Shown here piece by piece: positions 28,295-37,649 of a stretch of 64,000 nt of DNA. How positions within the stretch are numbered: the first letter of the stretch is position 1; each line of letters starts with the position of its first letter. The stretch is from Xanthobacter oligotrophicus. Its GTDB lineage: Bacteria > Pseudomonadota > Alphaproteobacteria > Rhizobiales > Xanthobacteraceae. The notes beneath the pieces were generated by a model. That model did not search any database and was not told the origin of the DNA. It was given only the letters and a program-made list of their open reading frames with translations. A program made the translations under genes and the position numbers. The stretch spans positions 186,001 to 250,000 of the forward strand of contig NZ_VTTL01000003.1 of NCBI RefSeq assembly GCF_008364685.1. Reading direction: 5' to 3'.

Positions 28295-30034
28295 ATGTCT
28301 GGTCAGAACCTTCCGAAGCCCTTCGTGTCGATCCCCCCGCTTTCCCCCGACCAGACCCGCCTGCTGCACGACGGCTACCAGGCCCAGGTGCGCGGCCTCC
28401 TGGACGACGCCGCCCGCCAGTATCGCAAGATCCTGAAGAAGGTGCCGGACCATCCGGACGTCATGCACCTTCTGGCCATGGTGCGGTCGCGCCAGCATCG
28501 CGCCGACGAGGCCATCGGGCTCTACCGCGCCGCCGCCGCGCTGAAGCCGCAGGATGCCAAGCTCTGGTACAATCTCGGCCTCGCCTACACATCCGTGGAG
28601 CGCAATACCGAGGGCGCCGAGGCCTTCGCCCGTGCCCTCGCGCTGGATCCCTCCCTTCCCGAGGGGGTCGGCATGCTGTTTTCGGCGCGCCGCTCGGTCT
28701 GCGACTGGCGGGACGACGCCCCGCTTCTGGCGGCCATCGCCCGCGCCGGGGACCCGGCGAGGGCGGAGATCCCGCCCTTCTTCACCCTGTGGCTCGACGA
28801 CCCGGCGCTGCAGCTCGCGGCCGCACGCCGCGCCGTGCGCCGGCGCTGCGCCGGCATCGCTCCCAAGCCCCTGCCCGTCCGCGCGCGAACGGAAGGGCGC
28901 GTACGCGTCGGCTACCTGTCGGCCGATTTCCGCAACCACCCGACCACCCATCTGCTGGTCCGGCTGCTGGAGGTCCACGACCGCTCAAAGTTCGAGATCA
29001 CCGCCTTCTCCATCGGCCCGAACGACGCTTCGCCTGCCCGCAAGCGCGTGGAGACCAGCGTCGACCGCTTCATCGACTGCGAACGCGACCAGCCGGCTGA
29101 GACCGCCGAGCGCGCCCGCAGCCTCGGCATCGACATCCTGGTGGATGTGATGGGCCACACCAACGGCAACCGCATGGAGATCTTCGCCGGCCGCGCCGCG
29201 CCGATCCAGGTGAGCTATCTCGGCTATCCAGGTACCAGCGGCGCCGATTTCATGGATTATGTGATCGCCGACCCGTTCGTGCTGCCGCTGGAAGACGCCC
29301 GCTTCTTCAGCGAGAAGGTGGTCCAGCTTCCCGATACCTACCAGCCCAACGACCCGTCCCTCGCCCCCGCCGCCCGCCCCGGCCGGGCCGAATGCGGCCT
29401 GCCGGACACCGGCTTCGTGTTCTGCGGCTTCAACAACACGCGCAAGCTCGATCCGGCGACCTTCGCCCTCTGGCTGCGTCTCCTCATGGAGGTGCCGGGC
29501 AGCGTGCTGTGGCTGCTCGCGGGGGAGGACGCCCGCGCCAACCTCCGGCGCGAGGCCCAGGCTGCCGGCGTGGCGCCCGACCGGCTCATCTTCGCCCCGC
29601 ACCGGCCGCTGCCGGAGCACCTCGCCCGCATGGCGCTGGCGGACCTTTTCCTCGACACCTTCCCCTATACCGCCCACACCACCGCCTTGGACGCGCTCCG
29701 GGTGGGGCTGCCGCTGGTGACGCGAACCGGCCGCTCCTTCGCCTCAAAGGTGGCCGGCCGCCTGCTGCAAGTGTCCGGAGTGGGAGACCTCGTCACCGAT
29801 CATCCTGGCGCCTACGAGGCGCTGGCCCTGGACCTTGCTCGCGACCCGGCGCGGCTCGCCGTCCTCCGGGCACGCCTCGAGGGTAGCGCGGCGCGGGCGC
29901 GCCTGTTCGACATCCAGCGCTACCGCGCGCAGATCGAGGCGGCCTATCTCGCCATGATGGAACGCGCCATGGCCGGCGCCGCGCCGGACCATATCGTCGT
30001 CGCGCCATCCCCCGCCGAGGGGGCCGGCGCCTGA
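28295..30034 (+). CDS. TPR/SPINDLY-type O-linked glycosyltransferase, copy 1
   Basis: This 579-aa protein joins an N-terminal TPR region (about residues 25-130) to an OGT/SPINDLY catalytic domain (glycosyltransferase family 41). Catalytic-domain marks are RVGYLSADFRNHPTTHL, VSYLGYPGTSGADFMDYVIAD, CGFNNTRKLDP and DTFPYTAHTTALDALRVGLP. Such enzymes add sugars to proteins, for example flagellins or surface proteins, but the acceptor is unknown. An in-frame extension upstream to 27710 overlaps the carbonic anhydrase gene and is rejected. It is followed by a diverged paralogue. Confidence 0.88.
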   Translation: MSGQNLPKPFVSIPPLSPDQTRLLHDGYQAQVRGLLDDAARQYRKILKKVPDHPDVMHLLAMVRSRQHRADEAIGLYRAAAALKPQDAKLWYNLGLAYTSVERNTEGAEAFARALALDPSLPEGVGMLFSARRSVCDWRDDAPLLAAIARAGDPARAEIPPFFTLWLDDPALQLAAARRAVRRRCAGIAPKPLPVRARTEGRVRVGYLSADFRNHPTTHLLVRLLEVHDRSKFEITAFSIGPNDASPARKRVETSVDRFIDCERDQPAETAERARSLGIDILVDVMGHTNGNRMEIFAGRAAPIQVSYLGYPGTSGADFMDYVIADPFVLPLEDARFFSEKVVQLPDTYQPNDPSLAPAARPGRAECGLPDTGFVFCGFNNTRKLDPATFALWLRLLMEVPGSVLWLLAGEDARANLRREAQAAGVAPDRLIFAPHRPLPEHLARMALADLFLDTFPYTAHTTALDALRVGLPLVTRTGRSFASKVAGRLLQVSGVGDLVTDHPGAYEALALDLARDPARLAVLRARLEGSAARARLFDIQRYRAQIEAAYLAMMERAMAGAAPDHIVVAPSPAEGAGA

Positions 30035-30176
30035 GTCCCCAAGGCCCGGAACCGTGCGGCGCCCTCGGCTATCGTCTCGATCCGGCCCATGCTAGAGCAC
30101 GCGCCGATCCGCTTGCGGCACGGGCTGGTCCGATCCGGCTCCAGAGGCGGTTTTCAGGGAACGACCACGCGACGCC

Positions 30177-31901
30177 ATGCCTCCTTCACCACCGCCCGGC
30201 CCCCCGCCCCTCGCGCCCGCGCTCCAGAAGCTGCTCTACGACGGCTACCAGCACCAGCTGCGCGGCCAGTATGAGGAAGCGGCCCGGCACTATCGCAAGA
30301 TCCTGCGGGCGGCGCCGGACCATGTGGATGTGATGCACCTGCTCGGCATCGTCCGCGCGCGGCAAAGCCGGGAAATCGAGGCCATCGAGCTGTACAAGAA
30401 GGTGCTGGCGCGCAAGCCCGACGACGCCAAGGCCTGGCACAACCTCTCCCTCGCCTACGGGGCGCTGAACCAACCGGACGACTCGCTCGCCGCCATCGCG
30501 CGGGCGTTTGACCTCGACCCCAGCCTGCCGCTGTCCGCCAATCTATTGCTGCCGCACCGGCGCGCGATCTGGGACTGGCGAGGCCACGACCGCCTGTTCG
30601 AGAACCTGAAGCGGGGCGTTTCCGATTCGAATGTTCCGGCCCTGCCCTTCGCCACCCTCTATGTGGACGATCCGTCGCTGCATCTGGCCTCTGCCCGGCG
30701 CAAGGTGGCCGAGGAACAGACCCCGCCCCGCCCGCGCACGTTCGACCATTCGGCCCGGCACACCGCCTCGGGACCGATCCGCGTCGCCTATCTGTCCGCG
30801 GACTTCCGCACCCATGCCACCACCTTCCTGATCTCCAAGCTGCTGGCGCGGCATGATCGCAGCCGCTTCGAGGTGACCGCCATATCGGTGAGCTACAACG
30901 ACGCGTCCGAGCATCGCCAAAGCATCATCGACGCGGTCGACCACTTTCTCGACCGGGAGAAGGCGACCCCGGCGGCCATCGCCGAGGAGGTGGCAGCCCT
31001 CGGCTTCGACGTGTTCGTGGATCTCATGGGCCACACCAGCGGCGAGCGGCTGGCCGCGTTCGCAGAACGCCCGGCGCCGGTACAGGTGAGTTATCTCGGC
31101 TATCCGGGCACCAGCGGCGCGCCCTTCATGGACTATGTGATCGCGGACCCGGTGGTGCTGCCGTCCTCCGACGCCGCCTTCTACACCGAGAAGATCGTCC
31201 ATCTGCCGGACTGCTACCAGCCCAACGACCCCGAGCTGCCGGTGGGCGAGCGCACGACCCGGGCCGATTGCGGCCTGCCGGACGAGGCGTTCGTGTTTTG
31301 CGCCTTCAATTCGGCCTGGAAGCTCGATCCGGAGGTCTTTTCCGCCTACACGCGCATCCTCAAGGCCGTGCCCGGCTCGGTCCTGTGGGTGCTGGAGAGC
31401 CGGGAGAACAGCGCCGACAACCTGCGCCGGGAGGCCACGGCGCGGGGCCTCGACCCGGCCCGCCTCGTGTTCGCGCCCATGGTTCCGCTCAAGGACCATT
31501 TCGCCCGGCTGCCGCTGGCGGACCTCTTCCTCGACACCTTCCCCTACACCGCCCACACCACGGCCAGCGACATGCTGCGCATGGGCCTGCCCATGGTGAC
31601 GCGCACCGGCCGCTCGTTCGCGTCGCGGGTTGCAGCCAGCATCATGACGCAGATGAACCTGGCCGACTTCATCACCACCGACGTGGAGGGGTTCGTGGCC
31701 AAGGCCGTGGCCATCGCCAACGATCCGGCCGCCCTCGCGGAGGCCCGCGCGCGGCTTGCCGCCGTCCGCGCCACCTCGCCCCTGTTCGACATCGACCGCC
31801 ATGCCCGCCACATGGAACGGGCGTTCGAGACCATGGTGGCACGCTCCCGCGCCGGCCTGCCGCCCGAAGCTTTCGCGGTGGAGCCGCTGCCGCGCGGCTG
31901 A
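30177..31901 (+). CDS. TPR/SPINDLY-type O-linked glycosyltransferase, copy 2
   Basis: This 574-aa paralogue of the preceding gene has the same layout: a Pro-rich start, TPR repeats (about 20-120) and an OGT/SPINDLY domain with VAYLSADFRTHATTFL, VSYLGYPGTSGAPFMDYVIAD and DTFPYTAHTTASDMLRMGLP. The two begin alike (LL-DGYQ-Q-RG----AAR-YRKIL), which indicates tandem duplication followed by divergence in the region between TPR and catalytic domain. Acceptor unknown. Confidence 0.88.
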   Translation: MPPSPPPGPPPLAPALQKLLYDGYQHQLRGQYEEAARHYRKILRAAPDHVDVMHLLGIVRARQSREIEAIELYKKVLARKPDDAKAWHNLSLAYGALNQPDDSLAAIARAFDLDPSLPLSANLLLPHRRAIWDWRGHDRLFENLKRGVSDSNVPALPFATLYVDDPSLHLASARRKVAEEQTPPRPRTFDHSARHTASGPIRVAYLSADFRTHATTFLISKLLARHDRSRFEVTAISVSYNDASEHRQSIIDAVDHFLDREKATPAAIAEEVAALGFDVFVDLMGHTSGERLAAFAERPAPVQVSYLGYPGTSGAPFMDYVIADPVVLPSSDAAFYTEKIVHLPDCYQPNDPELPVGERTTRADCGLPDEAFVFCAFNSAWKLDPEVFSAYTRILKAVPGSVLWVLESRENSADNLRREATARGLDPARLVFAPMVPLKDHFARLPLADLFLDTFPYTAHTTASDMLRMGLPMVTRTGRSFASRVAASIMTQMNLADFITTDVEGFVAKAVAIANDPAALAEARARLAAVRATSPLFDIDRHARHMERAFETMVARSRAGLPPEAFAVEPLPRG

Positions 31902-31914
31902 AAGCGCAGCGCGC

Positions 31915-32403
31915 TCAGGCCTTGGCACCCGCCGGATCGGCGGGTGAAGGGCCTGCGGCTTCCCGCCCCGCGCCGGAATCCTGGCTCTCGCGCGCCTTGT
32001 CGGCCAGCAGGGCATATTCCAGGCGCAGGCGCTCCAGCGTCTCCTCGTCCAGGTCCTCCAGGTCCAGCAGCACCTCGCGCGGCCCTTCCAATCGCGCGAT
32101 CAACTCGTCCAGCTTGATCTGGAGCGCTGCCGTATCCCGGTTCTGGCTGTTCTGGATCAGGAACACCATGAGGAAGGTGACGATGGAGGTGGAGGTGTTG
32201 ATGACCAGCTGCCAGGTGTCGTTGAAGCCGAACAGCGGCCCCGTCATCCCCCACACCACGATGATGGCCATGGCACCGATGAAGGTGGCGGGCTTGCCGG
32301 TATAGCGGGCCGCCGTCTGGGAGAAGCGGGTGAACAGCGGGCGCGGCGCGCGGCCCCGCTCCACGGTGCGCCGCAGTTCCTCGATCGATGCCTGCGCGGC
32401 CAT
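31915..32403 (-). CDS. Low-affinity iron permease family protein
   Basis: This 162-aa protein matches the small bacterial branch of the low-affinity iron permease family (PF04120). Two transmembrane helices are visible (about 37-60 and 68-90), separated by the signature GPLFGFNDTWQLVINT and followed by FLIQNSQNRDTAALQIKLDELI. A charged C-terminal helix completes it. The ATG has AGGAGG ahead, which rules out the longer frame to 32583. Despite the family name, iron transport is unproven for these short members. Confidence 0.88.
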   Translation of the reverse strand: MAAQASIEELRRTVERGRAPRPLFTRFSQTAARYTGKPATFIGAMAIIVVWGMTGPLFGFNDTWQLVINTSTSIVTFLMVFLIQNSQNRDTAALQIKLDELIARLEGPREVLLDLEDLDEETLERLRLEYALLADKARESQDSGAGREAAGPSPADPAGAKA

Positions 32404-32500
32404 GATGTCTCCTCCTACCCTCGGAGGGAACGAACGGCCGCGGCTGCGGTTCCCCCTTTGGCGACGCTTGAGCTTGCGCGTCCCGCGACGGAGGCCCCCC

Positions 32501-32857
32501 ATGTCAGTGCAGATGATCCTTCTTCCCCTGTTCGTGCACGTGGCACTGGTGCTCGCGGTGCTGCTGCGCGCCGTCAAGTCCACCGAGGTGACCGCCGACG
32601 GCCTGCGCGCCGGGATGGCGGCGGTGCTGTTCTACACGCTGACCATCCTCGCCCTGTACACCCGCAAGGCGGACATCATCTTCGTGGTGCTGGCCTGGGT
32701 GTTCGTGCTGCTGCGCCTCATCTCCGCCTTCCCGCATCTGCTGTCCGCCGAGGCGCGGGGGCGCATCAATTTCGGGGTCAGCTTCGACCTAGCGAGCCTT
32801 GCGGTGCTGGCGCTCATGTGGGGCCTGTTCGCCTTCGCCATCCTGCTCAACATCTGA
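32501..32857 (+). CDS. MAPEG-family membrane protein
   Basis: This 118-aa protein has four hydrophobic helices and a short start, MSVQMILLP, resembling bacterial MAPEG-family proteins. These are relatives of microsomal glutathione transferase, often annotated only as hypothetical. GGAGGC stands before the ATG. No glutathione-binding residues can be confirmed by eye. Confidence 0.65.
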   Translation: MSVQMILLPLFVHVALVLAVLLRAVKSTEVTADGLRAGMAAVLFYTLTILALYTRKADIIFVVLAWVFVLLRLISAFPHLLSAEARGRINFGVSFDLASLAVLALMWGLFAFAILLNI

Positions 32858-32937
32858 AGGCGGCTGGTTGACAGGCGAAGCGGGGCGGTCGAGGAGTTGG
32901 ACTTTGCGCTCCAGCCTTGCGTCTCGGGTGACCTTTG

Positions 32938-33600
32938 ATGACCGACCCTGCCCGCCACCTGTCTTCCATCGGCGGCCATTCCATCCTGTTCGTGATGGCC
33001 ACCAGCCAGGAATACGGCCCCCATCTGAAGTCCCGCATCGATCCCCTCATCACCGGGGTCGGGCCGGTGGAGGCGGCGGTGGAGACGGCGCGGGCCCTCG
33101 CCATCCTCGCCCACCAGGACCGCCTGCCGGACCTCGTCTTCACCCTCGGCTCGGCCGGCTCACGCCGCCTCGACCATGCGGAGGTCTACCAAGTGGCCCG
33201 GGTGGCCTATCGCGACATGGATGCCTCCGCCCTGGGCTTCGAGAAGGGGCGCACCCCCTTCCTCGACGAGCCGGCGGTGATCGAGCTTGCCCACCGCATC
33301 GCCGGGGTGCCCGAAGCCTCGCTCTCCACCGGCGGTGCCATCATCTCGGGCGCGGCCTATGATGCCATCGCCGAGGACATGGTGGACATGGAGAGCTTCG
33401 CTGTGCTGCGCGCCGCGCGGCGCCACGGCCTGCCCCTGATCGGCCTGCGCGGCATCAGCGACGGCAAGGCCGAGCTGACCGGCTACGGCGACTGGACCGA
33501 ATATCTCCACGTGATCGACGAGAAGCTGGGCTCAGCCCTCGACCTCTTCGCCCGGCAGCTGGAGGCGGAAGGCCTTCAGCCCGCCCCCGCGCGCCCCTGA
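32938..33600 (+). CDS. mtnN: 5'-methylthioadenosine/S-adenosylhomocysteine nucleosidase
   Basis: This 220-aa enzyme of the nucleoside phosphorylase fold splits MTA or SAH to adenine and a thioribose sugar. Recognisable elements are TGVGPVEAA near residue 38, FTLGSAGS, the purine-site Glu in DMVDMESFAVLRAA, and the catalytic Asp in RGISDGK. It reads into rsmB after 10 bases and is probably co-transcribed with it. The upstream TTG (32935) is adjacent to the preferred ATG. Confidence 0.87.
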   Translation: MTDPARHLSSIGGHSILFVMATSQEYGPHLKSRIDPLITGVGPVEAAVETARALAILAHQDRLPDLVFTLGSAGSRRLDHAEVYQVARVAYRDMDASALGFEKGRTPFLDEPAVIELAHRIAGVPEASLSTGGAIISGAAYDAIAEDMVDMESFAVLRAARRHGLPLIGLRGISDGKAELTGYGDWTEYLHVIDEKLGSALDLFARQLEAEGLQPAPARP

Positions 33601-33610
33601 CGGATAGACC

Positions 33611-34912
33611 ATGATCCCCGCCGCCCGTATCTCCGCTGCCATCGAGGTCCTCGCCGACCTCACCACCCGCCGCCGGCCCGCCGCCGATGCCCTGAAGGAC
33701 TGGGGCCTCTCCCACCGCTTCGCCGGCTCCGGCGACCGCGCCGCCATCGCCGGCATCGTCTACGACACCCTGCGCCGGCGTGCCTCCGCCGCCCATGTGA
33801 TGGGCTCGGAGGAGCCGCGCGCGCTGGTGCTGGGCATGCTCGTGCTCATGCGGGCGCTGGATGGCGAGGCCATCGCGGCGCTGGCGGACGGCTCCCGCTT
33901 CGCCCCGGCGCCGTTGACCGAGGACGAGCGCGCCCGCCTCGCCGACCCGAGCATCAAGGGCGCGCCGCCCTTCGTCCGCGGCGACTATCCCCAATGGCTG
34001 CACGCCTCCCTGCGCCATGTCTTCGGCGAGGACGTGGTGGCGGAAGGTGCGGCGCTCGCCACCCGCGCGCCCCTGGACCTGCGCGTCAACACCCTGAAGG
34101 GCGAGCCGGAGGCGGTGCGCGCCGAACTCTCCCATCTCAGCCCGGCACCCGGCCGCTTCTCGCCTTTGGCCCTGCGCATCCTGCTGGATTCCGAGGGCAA
34201 GGCCCCGCCGGTCTCCGCCGAGCCCGCCTTTCTGCGCGGCGAGGTGGAGGTGCAGGACGAGGGCTCGCAGCTCGCCGCCATCCTCGCCCGCCCGGTGCCC
34301 GGATCCCAGGTGCTGGACCTGTGCGCGGGGGCCGGCGGCAAGACGCTGGAATTCGCCGCCCTCATGGACAACAAGGGCCAGCTCTACGCCCACGACAGCG
34401 ACATTCGTCGCCTGAAGCCCATGCATGAGCGCCTCGCCCGCGCCGGCGTGCGCAACGTGCAGGTGCGCAGCCCGCGCGGCGCCGAGGACGTGCTCCACGA
34501 CCTCGAAGGCCGCATGGACCTGGTGCTGGTGGACGCCCCCTGCACCGGCACCGGCACCTGGCGCCGCAACCCCGACGCCAAATGGCGGGTGCGCCCCGGC
34601 GCTCTCGCCCAGCGTACCTCCGAGCAGGCCAAGATCCTGGAGGAAGCCGCCCACTATGTGCGCCCCGGCGGGCGGCTCGCCTATGTCACCTGCTCCCTGC
34701 TGGACGAGGAGAACGGCGCCCAGGTGCGCGCACTGCTCTCCAAGCGCGAGGATTTCCACGTGGTGCCGCCCAACGAGACTGTTCTGTCCCTCGGCGCGCA
34801 CGGGCAGGCCCTTGCGGACGCCGCCCTCACCAGCCGCGAGGGCATCCTGATGACCCCCCGCCGCACCGGCACGGACGGCTTCTTCGTCAGCGTGATGAAG
34901 CGGGCGGGGTGA
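33611..34912 (+). CDS. rsmB: RsmB/NOP-family rRNA (cytosine-C5)-methyltransferase
   Basis: This 433-aa SAM-dependent m5C methyltransferase has an N-terminal NusB-like helical region (about 1-140) and a Rossmann methyltransferase domain. Motif I is LDLCAGAGGKTLE. The two active-site cysteines appear in VDAPCTGTGTWRRNPD and VTCSLLDEEN. The likely target is 16S rRNA C967, as for RsmB, but a tRNA or another rRNA site is possible in this family. Confidence 0.9.
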   Translation: MIPAARISAAIEVLADLTTRRRPAADALKDWGLSHRFAGSGDRAAIAGIVYDTLRRRASAAHVMGSEEPRALVLGMLVLMRALDGEAIAALADGSRFAPAPLTEDERARLADPSIKGAPPFVRGDYPQWLHASLRHVFGEDVVAEGAALATRAPLDLRVNTLKGEPEAVRAELSHLSPAPGRFSPLALRILLDSEGKAPPVSAEPAFLRGEVEVQDEGSQLAAILARPVPGSQVLDLCAGAGGKTLEFAALMDNKGQLYAHDSDIRRLKPMHERLARAGVRNVQVRSPRGAEDVLHDLEGRMDLVLVDAPCTGTGTWRRNPDAKWRVRPGALAQRTSEQAKILEEAAHYVRPGGRLAYVTCSLLDEENGAQVRALLSKREDFHVVPPNETVLSLGAHGQALADAALTSREGILMTPRRTGTDGFFVSVMKRAG

Positions 34913-34943
34913 GGCGGGTTCAGATGTCCGGCGGAGGCGCGAC

Positions 34944-35672
34944 ATGCCGAGCTACAGCGAAGACTGGAACCCGTTTCCCGGCCTGACGCCGAAATTCCAG
35001 CTGAAGGTAACGCGGCTGGCGGCGGTGGGGTGTCTCCTCGTTTTGGCGACGATTGTCGGCATACTGGCTTGGGTCGACTCCTCGCGAACCTATTGTCCCG
35101 GCTGGGTCTTCGATCAAAAGACCGGCACAAGGATCTGGGGATTCGCGTTGATCTGGAGCCTTCCAGTAACAACCTTCTGGTGCTGGCGCGCGATATTCAT
35201 GACGGAACGCAAGTTCCTGACAGAACAAAAAACCGAATATGAAAAGGGTCCGCCTTACAACCTCGGGGAGGACATCACTTACGCGACGCCGGAAGAGTTC
35301 CGGAAAATCGATTTCGATGGGGGTATTTGCGCGGGCGCAGTCTTTTGCGGCCTCATCACCGCCGTCCCGCTCTTCCTCATGCTCGCCCTGTGCTCCCCCC
35401 TCGCCCCCCTATGGCGCTCCCCGCCCGCACAGCACCCCGGCATGAACCTTCACCGCCGCTCCGACGTTCCCGCCTTGCCCGTCACGCGCACGGGCGAGAA
35501 AGAAAGCATCGCGCCATGGGTCTCATCCGACTGCTGCTCCTCGTGGTCGTCCTCGTCGGCGGCTACTGGGCCTTCTACGTCTATGTCTCCGGCGAGCCTT
35601 ATGACGAGATCGGCACCGCCATCAATTCCAAGCTTCCCGCCGAAGCCCGCGCCTTCGCCTGCGCCGAGCTGA
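34944..35672 (+). CDS. Unknown membrane protein; C-terminus doubtful
   Basis: I do not recognise this protein. Translation clearly starts here: GGAGG lies six bases before the ATG. Three hydrophobic segments are visible (about residues 26-44, 65-85 and 127-150). The first ~155 residues look genuine but have less GC-rich codon use than the neighbours. The last ~60 residues are Ser/Pro-rich and overlap the next gene in another frame, so the original stop may have been lost by a frameshift near 35400-35450. Confidence 0.5.
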   Translation: MPSYSEDWNPFPGLTPKFQLKVTRLAAVGCLLVLATIVGILAWVDSSRTYCPGWVFDQKTGTRIWGFALIWSLPVTTFWCWRAIFMTERKFLTEQKTEYEKGPPYNLGEDITYATPEEFRKIDFDGGICAGAVFCGLITAVPLFLMLALCSPLAPLWRSPPAQHPGMNLHRRSDVPALPVTRTGEKESIAPWVSSDCCSSWSSSSAATGPSTSMSPASLMTRSAPPSIPSFPPKPAPSPAPS

Positions 35673-35740
35673 AGCGCCGCCACGGGGCCACCGCCGCGAA
35701 GCCGCCGGCCGGCTGCGAGGCCTATTGGTCGACCCTCTGA
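35516..35740 (+). CDS. Small secreted or membrane-anchored protein (74 aa)
   Basis: The protein has an N-terminal hydrophobic helix (about residues 4-23), then a short soluble part with two cysteines (C49 and C67) that could form a disulfide outside the membrane. Codon use fits the genome. It overlaps the doubtful 3' end of the preceding ORF in a different frame and lies before guaA. Function unknown. Confidence 0.65.
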   Translation: MGLIRLLLLVVVLVGGYWAFYVYVSGEPYDEIGTAINSKLPAEARAFACAELKRRHGATAAKPPAGCEAYWSTL

Positions 35741-35853
35741 GCAGGCGTCGCCAGGCGCAAGGCCGACCTGCGCCGGCCTTGACTTTTTAAATGGCCGCTT
35801 TGCCGCTAAAGGAGGGCGCAACATTTCCTCCTTCGCGCGCAAGGTGCCCCTTC

Positions 35854-37428
35854 ATGTCCTCCCCCGCTTTGGATACTGCCGCCCAGGAAACCGTCCTCAT
35901 CATCGATTTCGGCAGCCAGGTGACCCAGCTCATCGCCCGGCGAGTGCGTGAGGAGGGCGTCTATTCCGAGGTGGTGCCATTCCAGAAGGGCGCGGAGGCC
36001 ATCGCGCGGCTGAAGCCCAAGGCCATCATCCTCTCCGGCGGCCCGGCCTCCGTGATCGAGGGCCAGAGCCCCAAGGCGCCCGATGAGGCGTTCGCCGCCG
36101 GCGTGCCGGTGCTCGGCATCTGCTATGGCGAGCAGTGCATGGCGGCCCAGCTGGGCGGCGCGGTGGAGGCGGGACACCATCGCGAGTTCGGCCGCGCCGA
36201 GCTGACCGTGCAGAAGGTGGTTCCCCTCTTCGAGGGCGTCTGGCGCGAAGGCGAGCGGCACACGGTGTGGATGAGCCACGGCGACCGCGTCACCGCCCTG
36301 CCCGAGGGCTTCGAGGTGGTGGCCACCTCCGACAACGCCCCCTTCGCCGCCATTGCTAACCTGTCGCGAAATTATTACGGCGTGCAATTCCACCCCGAGG
36401 TGGTGCACACGCCGGACGGCGCGCGCCTGCTCTCCAACTTCGTGCGCAAGGTGGCCAAGCTCGAGGGCGCCTGGACCATGGGCGCCTTCCGCGAGCGGGC
36501 CATCGCCCGCATCCGCGAGCAGGTGGGTACGGGCCGCGTCATCTGCGGCCTGTCCGGCGGCGTGGATTCCTCCGTGGCGGCGGTGCTCATCCACGAGGCC
36601 ATCGGCGACCAGCTCACCTGCGTGTTCGTGGACCACGGCCTGATGCGCCAGGCGGAAGCCGACGAGGTGGTCTCCCTGTTCCGCGGCCACTACAATATCC
36701 CGCTGGTGCATGTGGACGCGTCCGAGCTGTTCCTGAAGGAACTGGAAGGCGTCGAGGACCCCGAGGCGAAGCGCAAGACCATCGGCCGGCTCTTCATCGA
36801 CGTGTTCGACGCCGAGGCCAAGAAGGTGGGCGGCGCCGACTTCCTCGCCCAGGGCACGCTCTATCCGGATGTGATCGAGAGCGTGTCGTTTGCCGGCGGC
36901 CCCTCGGTGACCATCAAGAGCCACCACAATGTGGGCGGGCTTCCCGAGCGCATGAACATGAAGCTGGTGGAGCCCCTGCGCGACCTGTTCAAGGACGAGG
37001 TGCGCGCGCTCGGCCGCGAACTCGGCCTGCCCGAGAGCTTCGTCGGACGCCACCCCTTCCCCGGCCCCGGCCTCGCCATCCGCTGTCCGGGCGCAATCAC
37101 GCAAGAGAAGCTGGACATCCTGCGCAAGGCCGACGCCATCTATCTGGAAGAGATCCGCTATGCCGGGCTCTACGACGTGATCTGGCAGGCCTTCGCCGTG
37201 CTGCTGCCAGTGCGCACCGTGGGCGTGATGGGCGACGGCCGCACCTACGACCACGTCCTCGCCCTGCGCGCTGTAACCTCCGTCGATGGCATGACCGCCG
37301 ACTTCTACCCCTTCGACATGGGCTTCCTCGGCCGCACCGCGACACGCATCATCAACGAGGTGAAGGGCGTTAACCGCGTGGTCTACGACGTCACCAGCAA
37401 GCCGCCGGGGACGATCGAGTGGGAGTGA
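35854..37428 (+). CDS. guaA: GMP synthase (glutamine-hydrolysing)
   Basis: GuaA converts XMP to GMP using glutamine. It has 524 aa from the ATG giving MSSPALDTA. The class-I glutaminase domain (about 13-205) has the catalytic Cys in GICYGEQ and the His/Glu pair in YGVQFHPEV. The PP-loop is [12 protein letters not shown] (about 231-242), and the C-terminal dimerisation domain ends with the usual GTIEWE. An integrase gene follows directly, and the intact 3' end implies that the element restored the last codons on insertion. Confidence 0.97.
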   Translation: MSSPALDTAAQETVLIIDFGSQVTQLIARRVREEGVYSEVVPFQKGAEAIARLKPKAIILSGGPASVIEGQSPKAPDEAFAAGVPVLGICYGEQCMAAQLGGAVEAGHHREFGRAELTVQKVVPLFEGVWREGERHTVWMSHGDRVTALPEGFEVVATSDNAPFAAIANLSRNYYGVQFHPEVVHTPDGARLLSNFVRKVAKLEGAWTMGAFRERAIARIREQVGTGRVICGLSGGVDSSVAAVLIHEAIGDQLTCVFVDHGLMRQAEADEVVSLFRGHYNIPLVHVDASELFLKELEGVEDPEAKRKTIGRLFIDVFDAEAKKVGGADFLAQGTLYPDVIESVSFAGGPSVTIKSHHNVGGLPERMNMKLVEPLRDLFKDEVRALGRELGLPESFVGRHPFPGPGLAIRCPGAITQEKLDILRKADAIYLEEIRYAGLYDVIWQAFAVLLPVRTVGVMGDGRTYDHVLALRAVTSVDGMTADFYPFDMGFLGRTATRIINEVKGVNRVVYDVTSKPPGTIEWE

Positions 37429-37543
37429 ACTAGGGTGGTTTCAGACCATCCCGCGCCGCTCCGAAAATCGCACCAACCCTCTGGCTGACAACGATTTTTC
37501 TTCCTACCCCGTATCACTGCGTTTCAGCCCAGCCGGACCACTT

Positions 37544-37603
37544 TGTTGGTACCGATGTTGGTATAGCGCAGGATGGTCGAGAAACGGGCTTCCGGTACCA
37601 ACA
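37544..37603. other. Putative left attachment region with integrase-arm-like repeats
   Basis: In the 221-base gap between guaA and the integrase, TGTTGGTACCG (37544-37554) is repeated as TGTTGGTAT (37556-37564) and inverted as CGGTACCAACA (37593-37603), with a weaker TTGATGGTAT at about 37611. Such repeats next to a P4-type integrase may be arm or excisionase sites. The crossover core is probably the guaA 3' end itself (about 37405-37428). I did not find a second copy of that core in the window, so the other end lies beyond it. Confidence 0.5.
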
Positions 37604-37649
37604 GCGCCTGTTGATGGTATCCGTTCGCCCCTCGACCGGATGCGGATTT

